NCBI RefSeq assembly: GCF_026241895.1 | Contig: NZ_JAPJIV010000021.1 | Location: 62,001 to 126,000, forward strand | Reading direction: 5' to 3' | Length of the DNA stretch: 64,000 nucleotides | Source: Pseudomonas sp. RIT-562 | GTDB lineage: Bacteria; Pseudomonadota; Gammaproteobacteria; Pseudomonadales; Pseudomonadaceae | In this document: piece after piece, positions 36,208 through 44,995 of the stretch | How positions within the stretch are numbered: position 1 is the stretch's first letter | How the letters are laid out: each line of letters begins with the position of its first letter | The notes under the pieces: model-generated | What the model was told of the DNA's origin: nothing | The model's input: the letters and a program-made list of their open reading frames with translations, nothing else | Databases searched by the model: none | Translations under genes and position numbers: made by a program

Positions 36208-36741
36208 GTGCTCCGACGGGATGAGGGCGACCAGATCCGTGTCACCTACGTCCACGCCCGCCTGTGAAAGCAAGGTAGTGACTTGCCCGCGGTGATGCGT
36301 TTGATGGTTGAAGAAATGCATGACCAGGGCATAAAAGTTCTTGTCAGCCGGAACTCCCTTCATGTTCGCGTACTTGAGCACGTGGTCCAGATCCGCCTCT
36401 GCAATGGAGCGCGACCACTCGACAATTAGCTGATCGAGCCACACGCGTTGTGCCGATAGCTCGCGGATATTTGAGTACAGCAGGTGGTTGAGGCTTGCAG
36501 GGGCGGGGAGCTGAAGAATGGGTTGCAGGGCCAGGTAGTTCGCCGGGTGCCTGGCGAAGCGCTGGAGCCAGACCGTATCGCCGGCTACCAAGTGATTCAA
36601 CGTGCCGAGAATTGAACCGAAAAAGGCTTTCCTGTCCGTTGACAGTTCATCATCTGGCAGGCTTCTGGCGGCCTCATAGATCTTTGCGTTCATCCACTCG
36701 TTATAGGTTGCCATCAGGCAGATGTGGCTGGCGCGACTCAT
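36199..36741 (-). CDS. DinB-family protein
   Basis: A 180-residue four-helix-bundle protein. The metal-ligand histidines typical of the family are seen in LGTLNHLVAGDTVWLQRF and VMHFFNHQTHHRGQ. DinB-fold proteins include damage-induced proteins and thiol-transferases; the reaction here is unknown. The start at 36741 is preceded by AAGGATA. The stop codon TAG is read from the last CTA of the adjoining REP element, so the natural C-terminus may have been altered by repeat insertion. It stands alone. Confidence 0.85.
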   Translation of the reverse strand: MSRASHICLMATYNEWMNAKIYEAARSLPDDELSTDRKAFFGSILGTLNHLVAGDTVWLQRFARHPANYLALQPILQLPAPASLNHLLYSNIRELSAQRVWLDQLIVEWSRSIAEADLDHVLKYANMKGVPADKNFYALVMHFFNHQTHHRGQVTTLLSQAGVDVGDTDLVALIPSEHHP

Positions 36742-36806
36742 CGTGCTTATCCTTTCTTGCATTGTTCCGGCCAGCCAAAGCGCATACTTTGCGCAGCGTT
36801 GAAAGA

Positions 36807-37172
36807 CTACGCGGGAAGTTCGACGTAGCTGGATTCACCCCCACCAGTGGCACCCGACAACCAACCCCATACGAAGTCAAGGGTGGTAAGGCCTTCGTGA
36901 TCAACGCCTACCGTGCCACGAGACCAGCCAGCAAGCATTTCGCCCTCCGTTGTCAGGCATTGGAAAAGCAGCTCTATGCTATCCGGGCCTGTCGCGCGCC
37001 CAACTTGATGACCCAAGCGGATCCGCCCGCCTTCATAAGTCCCCGAAATCGCATTTTGCTGGACCTGATAATGAAACACGGTACCCGAACCCGAGAGTCC
37101 TTGAGCGTTGTTTGCCACGGTAAATCGGCGATTGTTCAAGCGCTCGCAGATTTGAGAGAAGTGGGTGTGCAT
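36807..37172 (-). CDS. Small beta-rich conserved hypothetical protein
   Basis: A 121-residue protein starting MHTHFSQICERLNNRRF. Alternating hydrophobic strands (GSGTVFHYQVQQNAISGTYE, GRIRLGHQVGRATGPDSIEL, LTTLDFVWGW) suggest a small beta-barrel. I recall the same pattern in a widespread family of short proteins often mislabelled N-acetylglutamate synthase, but no catalytic motif of that enzyme is present. It ends 84 bases upstream of the serine-hydrolase stop on the same strand. The ATG at 37172 was preferred over an extended frame from 37247. Function unknown. Confidence 0.7.
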   Translation of the reverse strand: MHTHFSQICERLNNRRFTVANNAQGLSGSGTVFHYQVQQNAISGTYEGGRIRLGHQVGRATGPDSIELLFQCLTTEGEMLAGWSRGTVGVDHEGLTTLDFVWGWLSGATGGGESSYVELPA

Positions 37173-37255
37173 GATGTAGCGTCCTTTTTGAAGGTATCCA
37201 GCAGAGCGTTGAACAATACGCCTGAGCCCATTAGGCTGAACGAACAAGCGGCGAG

Positions 37256-38500
37256 TTACTTCAACGCAGCTACCACTGCATCGAAGAATACCATCGGGTC
37301 GATCGGCTCTTTATCCACCGGCTTGGGCTGGGCACCGAAGGTGACAATCACCACGTTATTGGCGGGGTTGACGTAGATGTTCTGGCCCTGGATACCCACC
37401 GCCGCATAGGCGCCGTCTTTCACCGACGGCTCGGTCCACGCCGTCCACCACATGTAGCCGTAGTCCAGTGATTTGCCGCCTTTGAGGGTGGTCGGCAGCG
37501 TCGCCTCCTTGACCCAGCCCTCGGGCAGAATCGAAGCGCCATTGATCTTGCCGTCGTTCATGAAAAACAGCCCGAAGCGTCCATAATCGCGCAGCGTGGC
37601 GCTGATACCGCTGCCACCGATTTCCACGCCGTCAGGCGAATCGAGCCACCACCGCGCATCACTTTCCATGCCGAATGGCTGCCAGATCTTCTGCGATAGA
37701 TAATCGGCCAGCGGCATCTTCACAGCGCCACGAACAATTTCGCCGAGTACCTGCGTCTCGCCAGTGCTGTAATTGTTGGCCGTGCCGGGCTCAGCCGCTC
37801 GCGGCAAACTTGCCATCAATGCCATGGCCGAATGCGGTTTCTGCGATATTTGCGCCTTGAGTAGCGCTCGGCGATCAGACGCTGGATCGGTGTAGGTCTC
37901 GTTCCACTTCACGCCCGAAGACATCATCAACACGTCGCGCACGGTCACGCCTTCATAGGCGCTGCCCTTGAGCTCGGGAACGTAATCCACCACTTGCGCA
38001 TCGAGGCCCTTGATAAGGCCATCTTTTATCGCTGCAGCTGCCAGCGTGGAGGTGATGGATTTGGCCATCGACATCGACATCCATCGGGTGTTCTCGGTGT
38101 TGCCACGCTGATAGGTCTCGAACACGATCTTGCCGTCCTTGAGCACGAGCATCGCGGTAATGCTGTCGAGTGCGACGAAGTCATACAGGTCGTACTTCTT
38201 GTCCCCGACGGTGAAGCGAACATTGGGCAGCTGTTTGTCCGATTTCGGCAGCGGATACGGGTGATCGCCGGCTTTGATCTTGTGGGTAGGGAACAGCCGG
38301 TCGATGTTGCGGTAAGTACTGACCGCCAGATCGGGGAGCATGGCGCCGTCGTAGATCTGCTCCACGGTGCCAATCGGTTCCTGGGCGTGGGGGTAATCGT
38401 CAGCCCATGCGCCCGAGGTGATGCCTGCAGCGAGCAGACCCAGCGAGAGAAGCAACGACCGACCAGGCGCAGCCGGACGAAAAATAGCGGATGAGTGCAT
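37256..38500 (-). CDS. Exported serine hydrolase (beta-lactamase class C fold)
   Basis: A 414-residue protein with a signal peptide ending GAWA|DD, so it acts in the periplasm. The catalytic SxxK motif is Ser144-Met-Ala-Lys147 in SMSMAKSITST, and the Tyr motif reads NNYSTGETQVLG. A late HxG-like motif reads AVGIQGQNIYV rather than a classical KTG/HTG. The family contains esterases, D-alanyl peptidases and 6-aminohexanoate-dimer hydrolases (NylB), and true beta-lactamase activity is unlikely given the divergent third motif. The start at 38500 follows AAAAAGGATAGGTT. The neighbour on the same strand is the small beta-rich protein. Confidence 0.85.
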   Translation of the reverse strand: MHSSAIFRPAAPGRSLLLSLGLLAAGITSGAWADDYPHAQEPIGTVEQIYDGAMLPDLAVSTYRNIDRLFPTHKIKAGDHPYPLPKSDKQLPNVRFTVGDKKYDLYDFVALDSITAMLVLKDGKIVFETYQRGNTENTRWMSMSMAKSITSTLAAAAIKDGLIKGLDAQVVDYVPELKGSAYEGVTVRDVLMMSSGVKWNETYTDPASDRRALLKAQISQKPHSAMALMASLPRAAEPGTANNYSTGETQVLGEIVRGAVKMPLADYLSQKIWQPFGMESDARWWLDSPDGVEIGGSGISATLRDYGRFGLFFMNDGKINGASILPEGWVKEATLPTTLKGGKSLDYGYMWWTAWTEPSVKDGAYAAVGIQGQNIYVNPANNVVIVTFGAQPKPVDKEPIDPMVFFDAVVAALK

Positions 38501-38626
38501 AACCTATCCTTTTTGGTTTTTCCATTCACGGACGTTCAGATACGCTCGCGTTTGAACCATAGTCTAGTCATCGGGATTACGCCGCACGAACGGAAGGACG
38601 ATGCCGCATTCAACAGAATGCTCCAT

Positions 38627-39181
38627 TCATGAATTGTCTGCCTCGGGCGCACGGAAGGCCTTGCTGTAGTAGCCAGACTGATCGAAACAGCAAACATGCT
38701 TCTTGCCGGATGCAAGCATCTCGCAGGCATCACCGATGCGCTTGGCGCGTGTCTTCAGCTGCTTGGCTGAAGTAATCCAGTGTATCCAGTCTACTCGGGC
38801 GAGGGTCGTCGTATCGTTCCAGACGTGTCGAGCCTCAGGAGCGGTTGCCAGTGCCTGCTGAAAATCTGCCGGGATGTCAGGCTCGGGCTCGTTCTTCACC
38901 GGGGCCAGTTCCAGCGTAACGACATCGCCAACGGCCGCGCCTGCGGCTTCGTATAGCTCTCTACTGACCTGCAGCCAGTGGCTCAGCTGACCATCCGGCT
39001 CAAGGGTGGCCTGGAAAGGGTGCCCATTGAGTGTGCCTTCAACCGTCGTCCGCCCGCGCCTGGGAAGCTGTTCACTGGCGTCTCTTGGCAAGACGACAAA
39101 CGCCCACGAAGTATCATCACCAGGCTTTGCCGGACGAAGAAGCTGTGCCTCGAATCGGGATTTCACATCGATGGTGGTCAT
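38627..39181 (-). CDS. YdeI/OmdA-type protein with DUF1905 domain
   Basis: A 184-residue cytoplasmic protein. The N-terminal half is a DUF1905-like barrel (WAFVVLPRDASEQLPRRGRT, VEGTLNGHPFQATLEPDG). The C-terminal part has the bacteriocin-protection YdeI/OmdA pattern (LARVDWIHWITSAKQLKTRA, RIGDACEMLASGKK). These families are stress-linked but have no proven reaction. The ATG at 39181 was chosen over 39193. It is divergent from the PPK2 gene. The final FDQSGYYSKAF is longer than many relatives. Confidence 0.78.
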   Translation of the reverse strand: MTTIDVKSRFEAQLLRPAKPGDDTSWAFVVLPRDASEQLPRRGRTTVEGTLNGHPFQATLEPDGQLSHWLQVSRELYEAAGAAVGDVVTLELAPVKNEPEPDIPADFQQALATAPEARHVWNDTTTLARVDWIHWITSAKQLKTRAKRIGDACEMLASGKKHVCCFDQSGYYSKAFRAPEADNS

Positions 39182-39339
39182 TCCAGCCTCCAACTTTCTT
39201 CCACGTGTTAATGCATTTTAAGCGCTATCGCTATATCAAGGATGCTCCTCATGATCCAACAGTCTGTGGCCGCTAGGTAGAGGGCTGACACTTGGTCTAA
39301 CCTCAGTTGGCCGTGATTGCCAGTTGTGAGGTCCAGGTA

Positions 39340-40161
39340 ATGGCCAAGCAAAAAAACAAAGACATTAAGCGTAAGACTGCAGAAAGTCCGAAACTGAAGA
39401 ATAAGGATTATCTGCAGCAACTGCGCAGTCTGCACGTGGAACTGGTGAAATTGCAGGAGTGGGTAAAAGCCAAGGGCATCAAGATCTGTATCGTCTTCGA
39501 AGGGCGCGATGGCGCTGGCAAGGGCGGCACGATCAAGGCCATCACCGAACGGGTGAGCCCCCGGGTCTTTCGGGTGGTGGCGCTCACGGCGCCGAGTGAT
39601 CGAGAGAAAAGCCAGATGTATGTGCAGCGCTACTTGCCGTACCTGCCTGCGGCTGGCGAGGTGGTGATTTTCGATCGCAGTTGGTACAACCGGGCGGGCG
39701 TCGAGCGGGTCATGGGGTTCTGCACCAAAGAGCAGGTCGCCAGTTTCCTGAAGACCACGCCGCTGGTGGAGCGGGCAATCGTCGACTCAGGTGTGATCCT
39801 CCTCAAATACTGGCTGGAAGTCAGCGAAGACGAGCAGACCCGGCGGCTCCAGGCGCGCATCAATGACGGACGCAAAATCTGGAAACTGACCCCGATGGAC
39901 CTCAAGTCGTACAGTCGCTGGTATGACTATTCACGGGCTCGTGACGACATGTTCCTGGCGACCGACACTGAACATGCCCCATGGCTGGTCGCCCATTCGA
40001 ACGACAAGCGGCGGGCGCGCCTTAACATCATCTCCGATCTGCTGAGCCGCATCCCGTACAAGGAGGTCGCGCGCGAGAAAGTGATTTTGCCCAAGAGGCA
40101 GAAGCCCGGTGGTTATCGCGACCCGGATTATCCGCACCGGCAAGTCAGCGAAAAATTCTGA
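39340..40161 (+). CDS. ppk2: Polyphosphate kinase 2
   Basis: A 273-residue class-I PPK2 that transfers phosphate between polyphosphate and nucleoside di-/triphosphates, usually to regenerate GTP/ATP. Walker A is at residues 55-62 (GRDGAGKG) in VFEGRDGAGKGGTIKAITE, and Walker B with the lid is VIFDRSWYNRAGVERVMGFC. The N-terminus is lysine-rich. The ATG at 39340 follows GAGGTCCAGGTA; an upstream frame is rejected. A SulP transporter gene begins 48 bases downstream in the same direction and may be co-transcribed. Confidence 0.93.
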   Translation: MAKQKNKDIKRKTAESPKLKNKDYLQQLRSLHVELVKLQEWVKAKGIKICIVFEGRDGAGKGGTIKAITERVSPRVFRVVALTAPSDREKSQMYVQRYLPYLPAAGEVVIFDRSWYNRAGVERVMGFCTKEQVASFLKTTPLVERAIVDSGVILLKYWLEVSEDEQTRRLQARINDGRKIWKLTPMDLKSYSRWYDYSRARDDMFLATDTEHAPWLVAHSNDKRRARLNIISDLLSRIPYKEVAREKVILPKRQKPGGYRDPDYPHRQVSEKF

Positions 40162-40209
40162 CGGGCATGTAACGCGAGTCTGCGCTGGACACCTATAGGC
40201 CACAGCTCT

Positions 40210-41988
40210 ATGAGCGATTCGCAATCTTCGCCTCCCGTCCTGGAACCGGGCCGTATTACCCGCCGGGATGCCGGCGACGCGACCGGCTGGAGCCGCTGGT
40301 TTCCTGGACTGCGCACGTTGCGCGGATACCAGGTTGCCTGGTTGCGTCACGACATCATGGCCGGCCTGGTGCTCACCACAATGTTGGTACCCGTGGGCAT
40401 CGCCTACGCCGTGGCATCGGGCGTGCCGGGCATTTATGGCCTCTACGCGACCATCGTTCCGCTACTCGCATATGCGTTGTTCGGGCCTAGCCGGATACTG
40501 GTGCTGGGCCCGGATTCTTCGCTGGCCGCCGTCATCCTGGCTGTCGTCCTGCCGCTGTCGGGTGGCGACCCGCATCGCGCTATCGCTCTTGCGGGCATGA
40601 TGGCGATCGTTTCAGGCGTCGTGTGCATCCTGGCGGGCATCATGCGTTTGGGCTTCATTACGGAGTTGCTGTCCAAACCAATCCGCTACGGCTACATGAA
40701 TGGCATCGCGCTCACCGTATTGATCAGCCAGTTACCCAAGTTTTTTGGTTTTTCGATTGAGGCCGACGGCCCGCTGAGAAACATCTGGGCTATCGCCACC
40801 GCGGTAATGGAAGGCAAGACCAACTGGACCGCGTTCATGATCGGTGCAGCCACCCTGGTGGTGATCCTTGCGCTCAAACCCTACAAGCGGGTGCCAGGCA
40901 TTTTGATCGCAGTGGTCGGCGCGACGATCGCCGTCGGTGTGCTGGACCTTGGTGCCCGCGCCGGGGTATCGGTGCTCGGCGCTCTTCCACAGGGTTTGCC
41001 TGCGTTCGCCATCCCCTGGATCACCCGTGCCGATATCGTCCCCGTGCTCATCGGCGGTTGTGCCGTGGCGCTGGTTTCGTTCGCCGACACCAGCGTGCTG
41101 TCGCGAGTCTATGCGGCGCGCACCCGTACCTACGTGGACCCGAACCAGGAGATGGCAGGGCTCGGTTTTGCCAATCTGGCGGCCGGTTTTTTCCAGGGCT
41201 TTCCAATCAGCAGCAGTTCTTCGCGTACCCCCGTGGCCGAAGCCGCGGGCGCCAAAACCCAATTGACCGGCGTTGTCGGCGCGGTGGCAGTTGCGCTGCT
41301 GCTGGTGGTAGCACCGAACCTGCTGGAAAATCTGCCCAGCAGCGCATTGGCAGCGGTGGTGATCGCGTCGGCCATCGGCTTGATTGAGGTCGCCGACCTG
41401 CGGCGAATTTATCGTATTCAGCGCTGGGAGTTCTGGCTGTCGATTGCCTGTACCGTGGGCGTGGCTGTATTTGGCGCGATCGAGGGCATCGGGCTGGCCA
41501 TCGTGATCGCCGTCATTGAATTTCTATGGGATGGCTGGCGGCCGTATTCTGCAGTGCTGGGGGAGGCCAAGGGCGTCAAGGGCTACCACGACATCCAGCG
41601 TTATCCCGACGCGAGCCTGATACCTGGCCTGGTCCTGTTTCGCTGGGATGCACCGCTGTTTTTTGCCAACGCCGAACTGTTCAACGAGCGCGTGCTCGAC
41701 GCAGTGGCGGCATCGCCCACGCCCGTGCGCTGGCTGGTCGTTGCAGCGGAGCCGGTCACCAGTGTCGACGTGACCTCTGCCGACATGTTGGCTGAACTGG
41801 ACGACACCTTGCACGCGGCGGGCATCAAGTTATGCGTGGCCGAGATGAAGGACCCGGTCAAGGACAAGCTGAAGCGATTCGGGCTGTTCGCCAGACTTGG
41901 CGAAACAGCATTCTTTCCAACCATAGATGATGCAGTCAGCCGCTATCTGGAGATTGATCCCGTGAGTCGGCAGGCCGAGGCTCGCTGA
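40210..41988 (+). CDS. SulP-family inorganic anion transporter with STAS domain
   Basis: A 592-residue membrane protein. About 10-12 helices span residues 50-440, including the family signature VPVGIAYAVASGVPGIYGLYA and GPSRILVLGPDSS. A cytoplasmic STAS domain follows at about 455-575 (GLVLFRWDAPLFFANAELF, AAEPVTSVDVTSADMLAEL). SulP proteins import sulfate, bicarbonate, dicarboxylates or related anions; the substrate here is open. It directly follows PPK2. An eight-base inverted repeat (CGCTGAGT / ACTCAGCG) overlaps its stop and precedes the convergent DUF5064 gene. Confidence 0.9.
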   Translation: MSDSQSSPPVLEPGRITRRDAGDATGWSRWFPGLRTLRGYQVAWLRHDIMAGLVLTTMLVPVGIAYAVASGVPGIYGLYATIVPLLAYALFGPSRILVLGPDSSLAAVILAVVLPLSGGDPHRAIALAGMMAIVSGVVCILAGIMRLGFITELLSKPIRYGYMNGIALTVLISQLPKFFGFSIEADGPLRNIWAIATAVMEGKTNWTAFMIGAATLVVILALKPYKRVPGILIAVVGATIAVGVLDLGARAGVSVLGALPQGLPAFAIPWITRADIVPVLIGGCAVALVSFADTSVLSRVYAARTRTYVDPNQEMAGLGFANLAAGFFQGFPISSSSSRTPVAEAAGAKTQLTGVVGAVAVALLLVVAPNLLENLPSSALAAVVIASAIGLIEVADLRRIYRIQRWEFWLSIACTVGVAVFGAIEGIGLAIVIAVIEFLWDGWRPYSAVLGEAKGVKGYHDIQRYPDASLIPGLVLFRWDAPLFFANAELFNERVLDAVAASPTPVRWLVVAAEPVTSVDVTSADMLAELDDTLHAAGIKLCVAEMKDPVKDKLKRFGLFARLGETAFFPTIDDAVSRYLEIDPVSRQAEAR

Positions 41989-42004
41989 GTAGCGTTGGAG
42001 TCAC

Positions 42005-42373
42005 TCAGCGACGGTCGTTCTCAGCGTTATCCAGATTGATCGGCTCGCCCGGCTGAACACCGAGTTTGGCGCGGATATCTTCGAACATCGCGTCGTACTC
42101 ATCGTGCCCGCGCATGATCAGACTGGCGTTGGCGGGCAGTCCATGCTTGACCGCAGCCTTGGCCACTCGACTGGCAAAGTTGAAGGCCGTATCCCGGTGC
42201 ATATCAAATTCTTCGGTAAAGCTGCTTCCCGACACCACCCCAGCCATCTTGAAGTGCATCAGCATGCCTTCCTTGGGGTCGTGTCGAACTTCATAGAAGA
42301 CATCGATATTGTATTCCGGAACGCCGGGGGTGCCCTCGGGATTGCTACGATTCAAATGACCGGGCGTGAACAT
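42005..42373 (-). CDS. DUF5064-family Pseudomonas protein
   Basis: A 122-residue protein of a Pseudomonas-restricted family. Recognisable parts are the start MFTPGHLNRSN, the middle DTAFNFASRVAKAAVKHGLP and the end DEYDAMFEDIRAKLGVQPGE. It is soluble, with no known function. The ATG at 42373 has AAGGAG upstream. It converges with the SulP gene and stands just upstream of MsrA on the same strand. Confidence 0.8.
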   Translation of the reverse strand: MFTPGHLNRSNPEGTPGVPEYNIDVFYEVRHDPKEGMLMHFKMAGVVSGSSFTEEFDMHRDTAFNFASRVAKAAVKHGLPANASLIMRGHDEYDAMFEDIRAKLGVQPGEPINLDNAENDRR

Positions 42374-42505
42374 GGGAGGCTCCTTTTTGGGCGATAGGCA
42401 GCCCAAGTGGCTGGTATTCTCTGCATGCAGTCGCATCAGTTAACAGCTTAGGTGAAAGGTTGGGGTTACCTCTCAGATTTGCTGCCCGGTAGTCGGACTC
42501 GGCGA

Positions 42506-43012
42506 TCAATCGCGTTTAGGTAATTTCCAGTCTTTACGAATGAAGTGGCAGGTATAGCCGTTCGGAATACGCTCCAGATAATCCTGGTGCTCCGGTTCCG
42601 CTTCCCAGAATGCTCCAGCCGGTTCGATCTCGGTCACCACCCGACCTGGCCACAGGCCTGACGCATCGACGTCGGCGGCGGTGTCCTCGGCGACGTCGCG
42701 TTGCTGTTCGCTGAGGTAATAAATCGCCGAACGGTAGCTGGGGCCGCGGTCGTTGCCTTGACGGTTGGGGGTGCTGGGGTCGTGTATCTGAAAGAAGAAC
42801 TCAAGAATCTGTCGGTAGCTGATCACGGCAGGGTCGAAGACGATCTCGATGGCTTCGGCGTGGTTGCCATGGTTGCGGTAGGTGGCATTCGGCACATCGC
42901 CGCCGGTATAACCGACGCGCGTCTGCAACACGCCGGGGTAGCGCCGCAGCAGGTCCTGCATGCCCCAGAAGCAGCCGCCAGCGAGAATGGCAGTTTCGGT
43001 TTGACTGGTCAT
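42506..43012 (-). CDS. msrA: Peptide-methionine (S)-S-oxide reductase
   Basis: A 168-residue MsrA that reduces the S-epimer of methionine sulfoxide in proteins. The nucleophile is Cys14 in AGGCFWGMQDLL. The conserved substrate region GYTGGDVPNATYRNHGNHAE, the EIVFDPAVISYRQILEFFFQ stretch and HDPSTPNRQGNDRGPSYRSA are intact. No resolving cysteine in the usual C-terminal tail is obvious, although a Cys lies in NGYTCHF. No msrB is adjacent. It has no signal peptide, so it acts in the cytoplasm. Confidence 0.93.
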   Translation of the reverse strand: MTSQTETAILAGGCFWGMQDLLRRYPGVLQTRVGYTGGDVPNATYRNHGNHAEAIEIVFDPAVISYRQILEFFFQIHDPSTPNRQGNDRGPSYRSAIYYLSEQQRDVAEDTAADVDASGLWPGRVVTEIEPAGAFWEAEPEHQDYLERIPNGYTCHFIRKDWKLPKRD

Positions 43013-43125
43013 GGTAAGTCCTTCCTCTCGGAGACGTTGGGTATGACTATGTTATGGAGGCAGGTTGGCTGATTCCAAGGCGCGCTGCGCAAACAGGTGA
43101 TGGCAGCCGTCCGGGCCTGGCGGCT

Positions 43126-43923
43126 TCAGCTCTGCGCGTTCAGAAACAGGGAGAACAGCTCAGACTGCGATTTGATCCCGAGTTTGCTGTACATGTGCTT
43201 GCGATGGACCTTCACCGTCTCGGCGGAAATTGCCAGCTTGCGCGCGATTTCCTTGTTCGAACAGCCGCTCAGCATCAGCCGGCCGACCTCCAGTTCGCGG
43301 GCCGAGAGCGGGGTGTCCAGCTGCCGGTCAGTGGTATCCAGCCAGCTCTGCCAGCTGGGTGTTGGCGAAGTGGTCTGCTCCAGTACTTCGCGCTCGAACG
43401 CCATGCGCTGGCGCATCAGCGGGGCTACCCAGGACTGGATCAGCGTAAGCAGAGCCATCTGTTCTGGACTGAAAAGGCCCTCACTGCCCAGCGAAAGGCT
43501 GAGGGTGCGTTCCGCGTCAAGCTGGACGTTGATATGCACTTCGTCGGCAACGACATTGAGGCGGAAGTAGCGTTGGTAGTAGTCGGTCTGTTCGAAGCAC
43601 TCCGGCGCCACGTCGGCTAGCCAGAACAAACCGTTCTGCGGTGCTTCCCGGTTGGCCAGGTAGAAGGGGTCGAGCAGATACAGGCCTTTGAGGTAGTCCT
43701 GGAAAAGCGGGTCCGGGCCGCCATCCTTGCCTGGGCATTCGGCGAGTACCTGCGGGCGGCCATCGCTGAAAACCAGCACCACCCAACTGTCGACCGCAAT
43801 GTAGCGATCCAGCAGACGCACCAGCGCGAGCCAGAAATTGGGGCGGTCAAGGCCCTCGATCAGTTTGCCTACCGCCTGGTGCCAGGCGATGTCCTGCAAT
43901 GTAATGCTCACGCTTCTACCCAT
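43126..43923 (-). CDS. LuxR-family transcriptional regulator
   Basis: A 265-residue regulator. The first 190 residues are a sensor region without a receiver signature (AVDSWVVLVFSDGRPQVLAE, LYLLDPFYLANREAPQNGL). Residues about 200-260 are a LuxR helix-turn-helix (LSARELEVGRLMLSGCSNKE followed by ISAETVKVHRKHMYSKLGI). No quorum-sensing autoinducer motif is evident. It is divergent from the nitrilase-fold gene across 121 bases, a classic position for the controller of the five-gene cluster that follows. I infer, but cannot show, that it responds to the cluster's substrate. Confidence 0.85.
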   Translation of the reverse strand: MGRSVSITLQDIAWHQAVGKLIEGLDRPNFWLALVRLLDRYIAVDSWVVLVFSDGRPQVLAECPGKDGGPDPLFQDYLKGLYLLDPFYLANREAPQNGLFWLADVAPECFEQTDYYQRYFRLNVVADEVHINVQLDAERTLSLSLGSEGLFSPEQMALLTLIQSWVAPLMRQRMAFEREVLEQTTSPTPSWQSWLDTTDRQLDTPLSARELEVGRLMLSGCSNKEIARKLAISAETVKVHRKHMYSKLGIKSQSELFSLFLNAQS

Positions 43924-44044
43924 TCGGGGTTACCCCATCGATGTAATTACTTTCCGTTGAACGGCTCTCCATACTTTATCCAGCCCTGGCGAGTGCTGTT
44001 TGGTTTGGCAATTGTGAGCCCATTTATACGTGAAAGGACTACCG

Positions 44045-44878
44045 ATGAAGATTGAACTCGTACAACTTGACGGTCGCGACGGTGACACCGCTTATAACCT
44101 GCAGCGCACCTTGCAGGCTATCGCTACCTGCGCAGTGGACACCGATCTGCTGATATTTCCCGAGACGCAGTTGATGGGGTTCGCCAGTGCGCAGCAGCTG
44201 GCCAAGGTCGCCGAGCCATTGCACGGGCCAAGTGTCCAAGCCGTCCAGCGCGCTTGCCGCGAACGCGATGTAAGCGTGGTCGTGGGCATGGCGGAAAACG
44301 ACGCAGGCACTTTCTACAACACCTCTTTGTTGATCACCCCGCAAGGGATCGCGCTGACCTATCGCAAGACTCATCTATGGCCGTCGGAGCGCGGCCTGTT
44401 CCAGCCGGGCGATCGCTATGCGACTGCGGTCTGGAATGGCGTGCGCGTCGGCCTGCTGATCTGCTACGACATCGAACTGCCGGAAAGCGCTCGCGCCCTC
44501 GGCCAACTTGGCGCCGAGCTGATCCTGGTGACTAACGGCAACATGGACCCCTACGGCCCCGTCCACCGCACCGCGATCATGGCTCGAGCCCAGGAAAACC
44601 AGGCATTCGCGGTGATGGTGAATCGGGTCGGGGAGGGCGATGAAGGCCTCGTCTTCGCCGGTGGCAGTGCGGCGATAGATCCCTTTGGGCGCACGCTGTT
44701 TGAAGCAGGGCGTGAAGAGTGTCGGCAGGTGGTTGAGCTGGATCTCGATTTGCTGCGCACCGCCCGCCATGAGTACGACTACCTCAAGGACCGGCGCCTG
44801 CACCTGACCGGCGAACAGGTCGAGCACGCTGATGGTCGACGCGAACTGCTGATCCCTGTCCACACGCGAGGGGCGTGA
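44045..44878 (+). CDS. Carbon-nitrogen hydrolase (nitrilase superfamily amidase)
   Basis: A 277-residue amidase-type hydrolase. The Glu-Lys-Cys triad is Glu40 (IFPETQLMGF), Lys108 (YRKTHLWPSE) and Cys140 (LLICYDIELPE). The residues around Cys (ICYDIELPESAR) resemble the R-stereoselective amidase and N-carbamoyl-type branches rather than true nitrilases. It would release ammonia or an amine from an amide in the cytoplasm. The start ATG at 44045 follows GAAAGGACTACCG. The PotF-like gene lies 117 bases downstream and the run continues to 49.9 kb in the same direction. Confidence 0.88.
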   Translation: MKIELVQLDGRDGDTAYNLQRTLQAIATCAVDTDLLIFPETQLMGFASAQQLAKVAEPLHGPSVQAVQRACRERDVSVVVGMAENDAGTFYNTSLLITPQGIALTYRKTHLWPSERGLFQPGDRYATAVWNGVRVGLLICYDIELPESARALGQLGAELILVTNGNMDPYGPVHRTAIMARAQENQAFAVMVNRVGEGDEGLVFAGGSAAIDPFGRTLFEAGREECRQVVELDLDLLRTARHEYDYLKDRRLHLTGEQVEHADGRRELLIPVHTRGA

Positions 44879-44995
44879 GTACACCAGGCTTCGTTGCGTT
44901 TTGCTGCACGTTACCCCTGCCACAACAACAATCACAAACCTGCAGGAGCAGTGCGCGTGTCCCTGGACTCGGCACTTGTGCTCTGGAGTATCCCG

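Noticed and set aside
35277..36245. 322-residue minus-strand frame and 208-residue plus-strand frame
   Set aside because: Both are translations of the second REP array, with the same 40-residue block repeated.
41983..42010. Eight-bp inverted repeat between sulP and the DUF5064 gene as a terminator
   Set aside because: The stem is short, the loop is 12 bases and no T run follows, so support is too weak.
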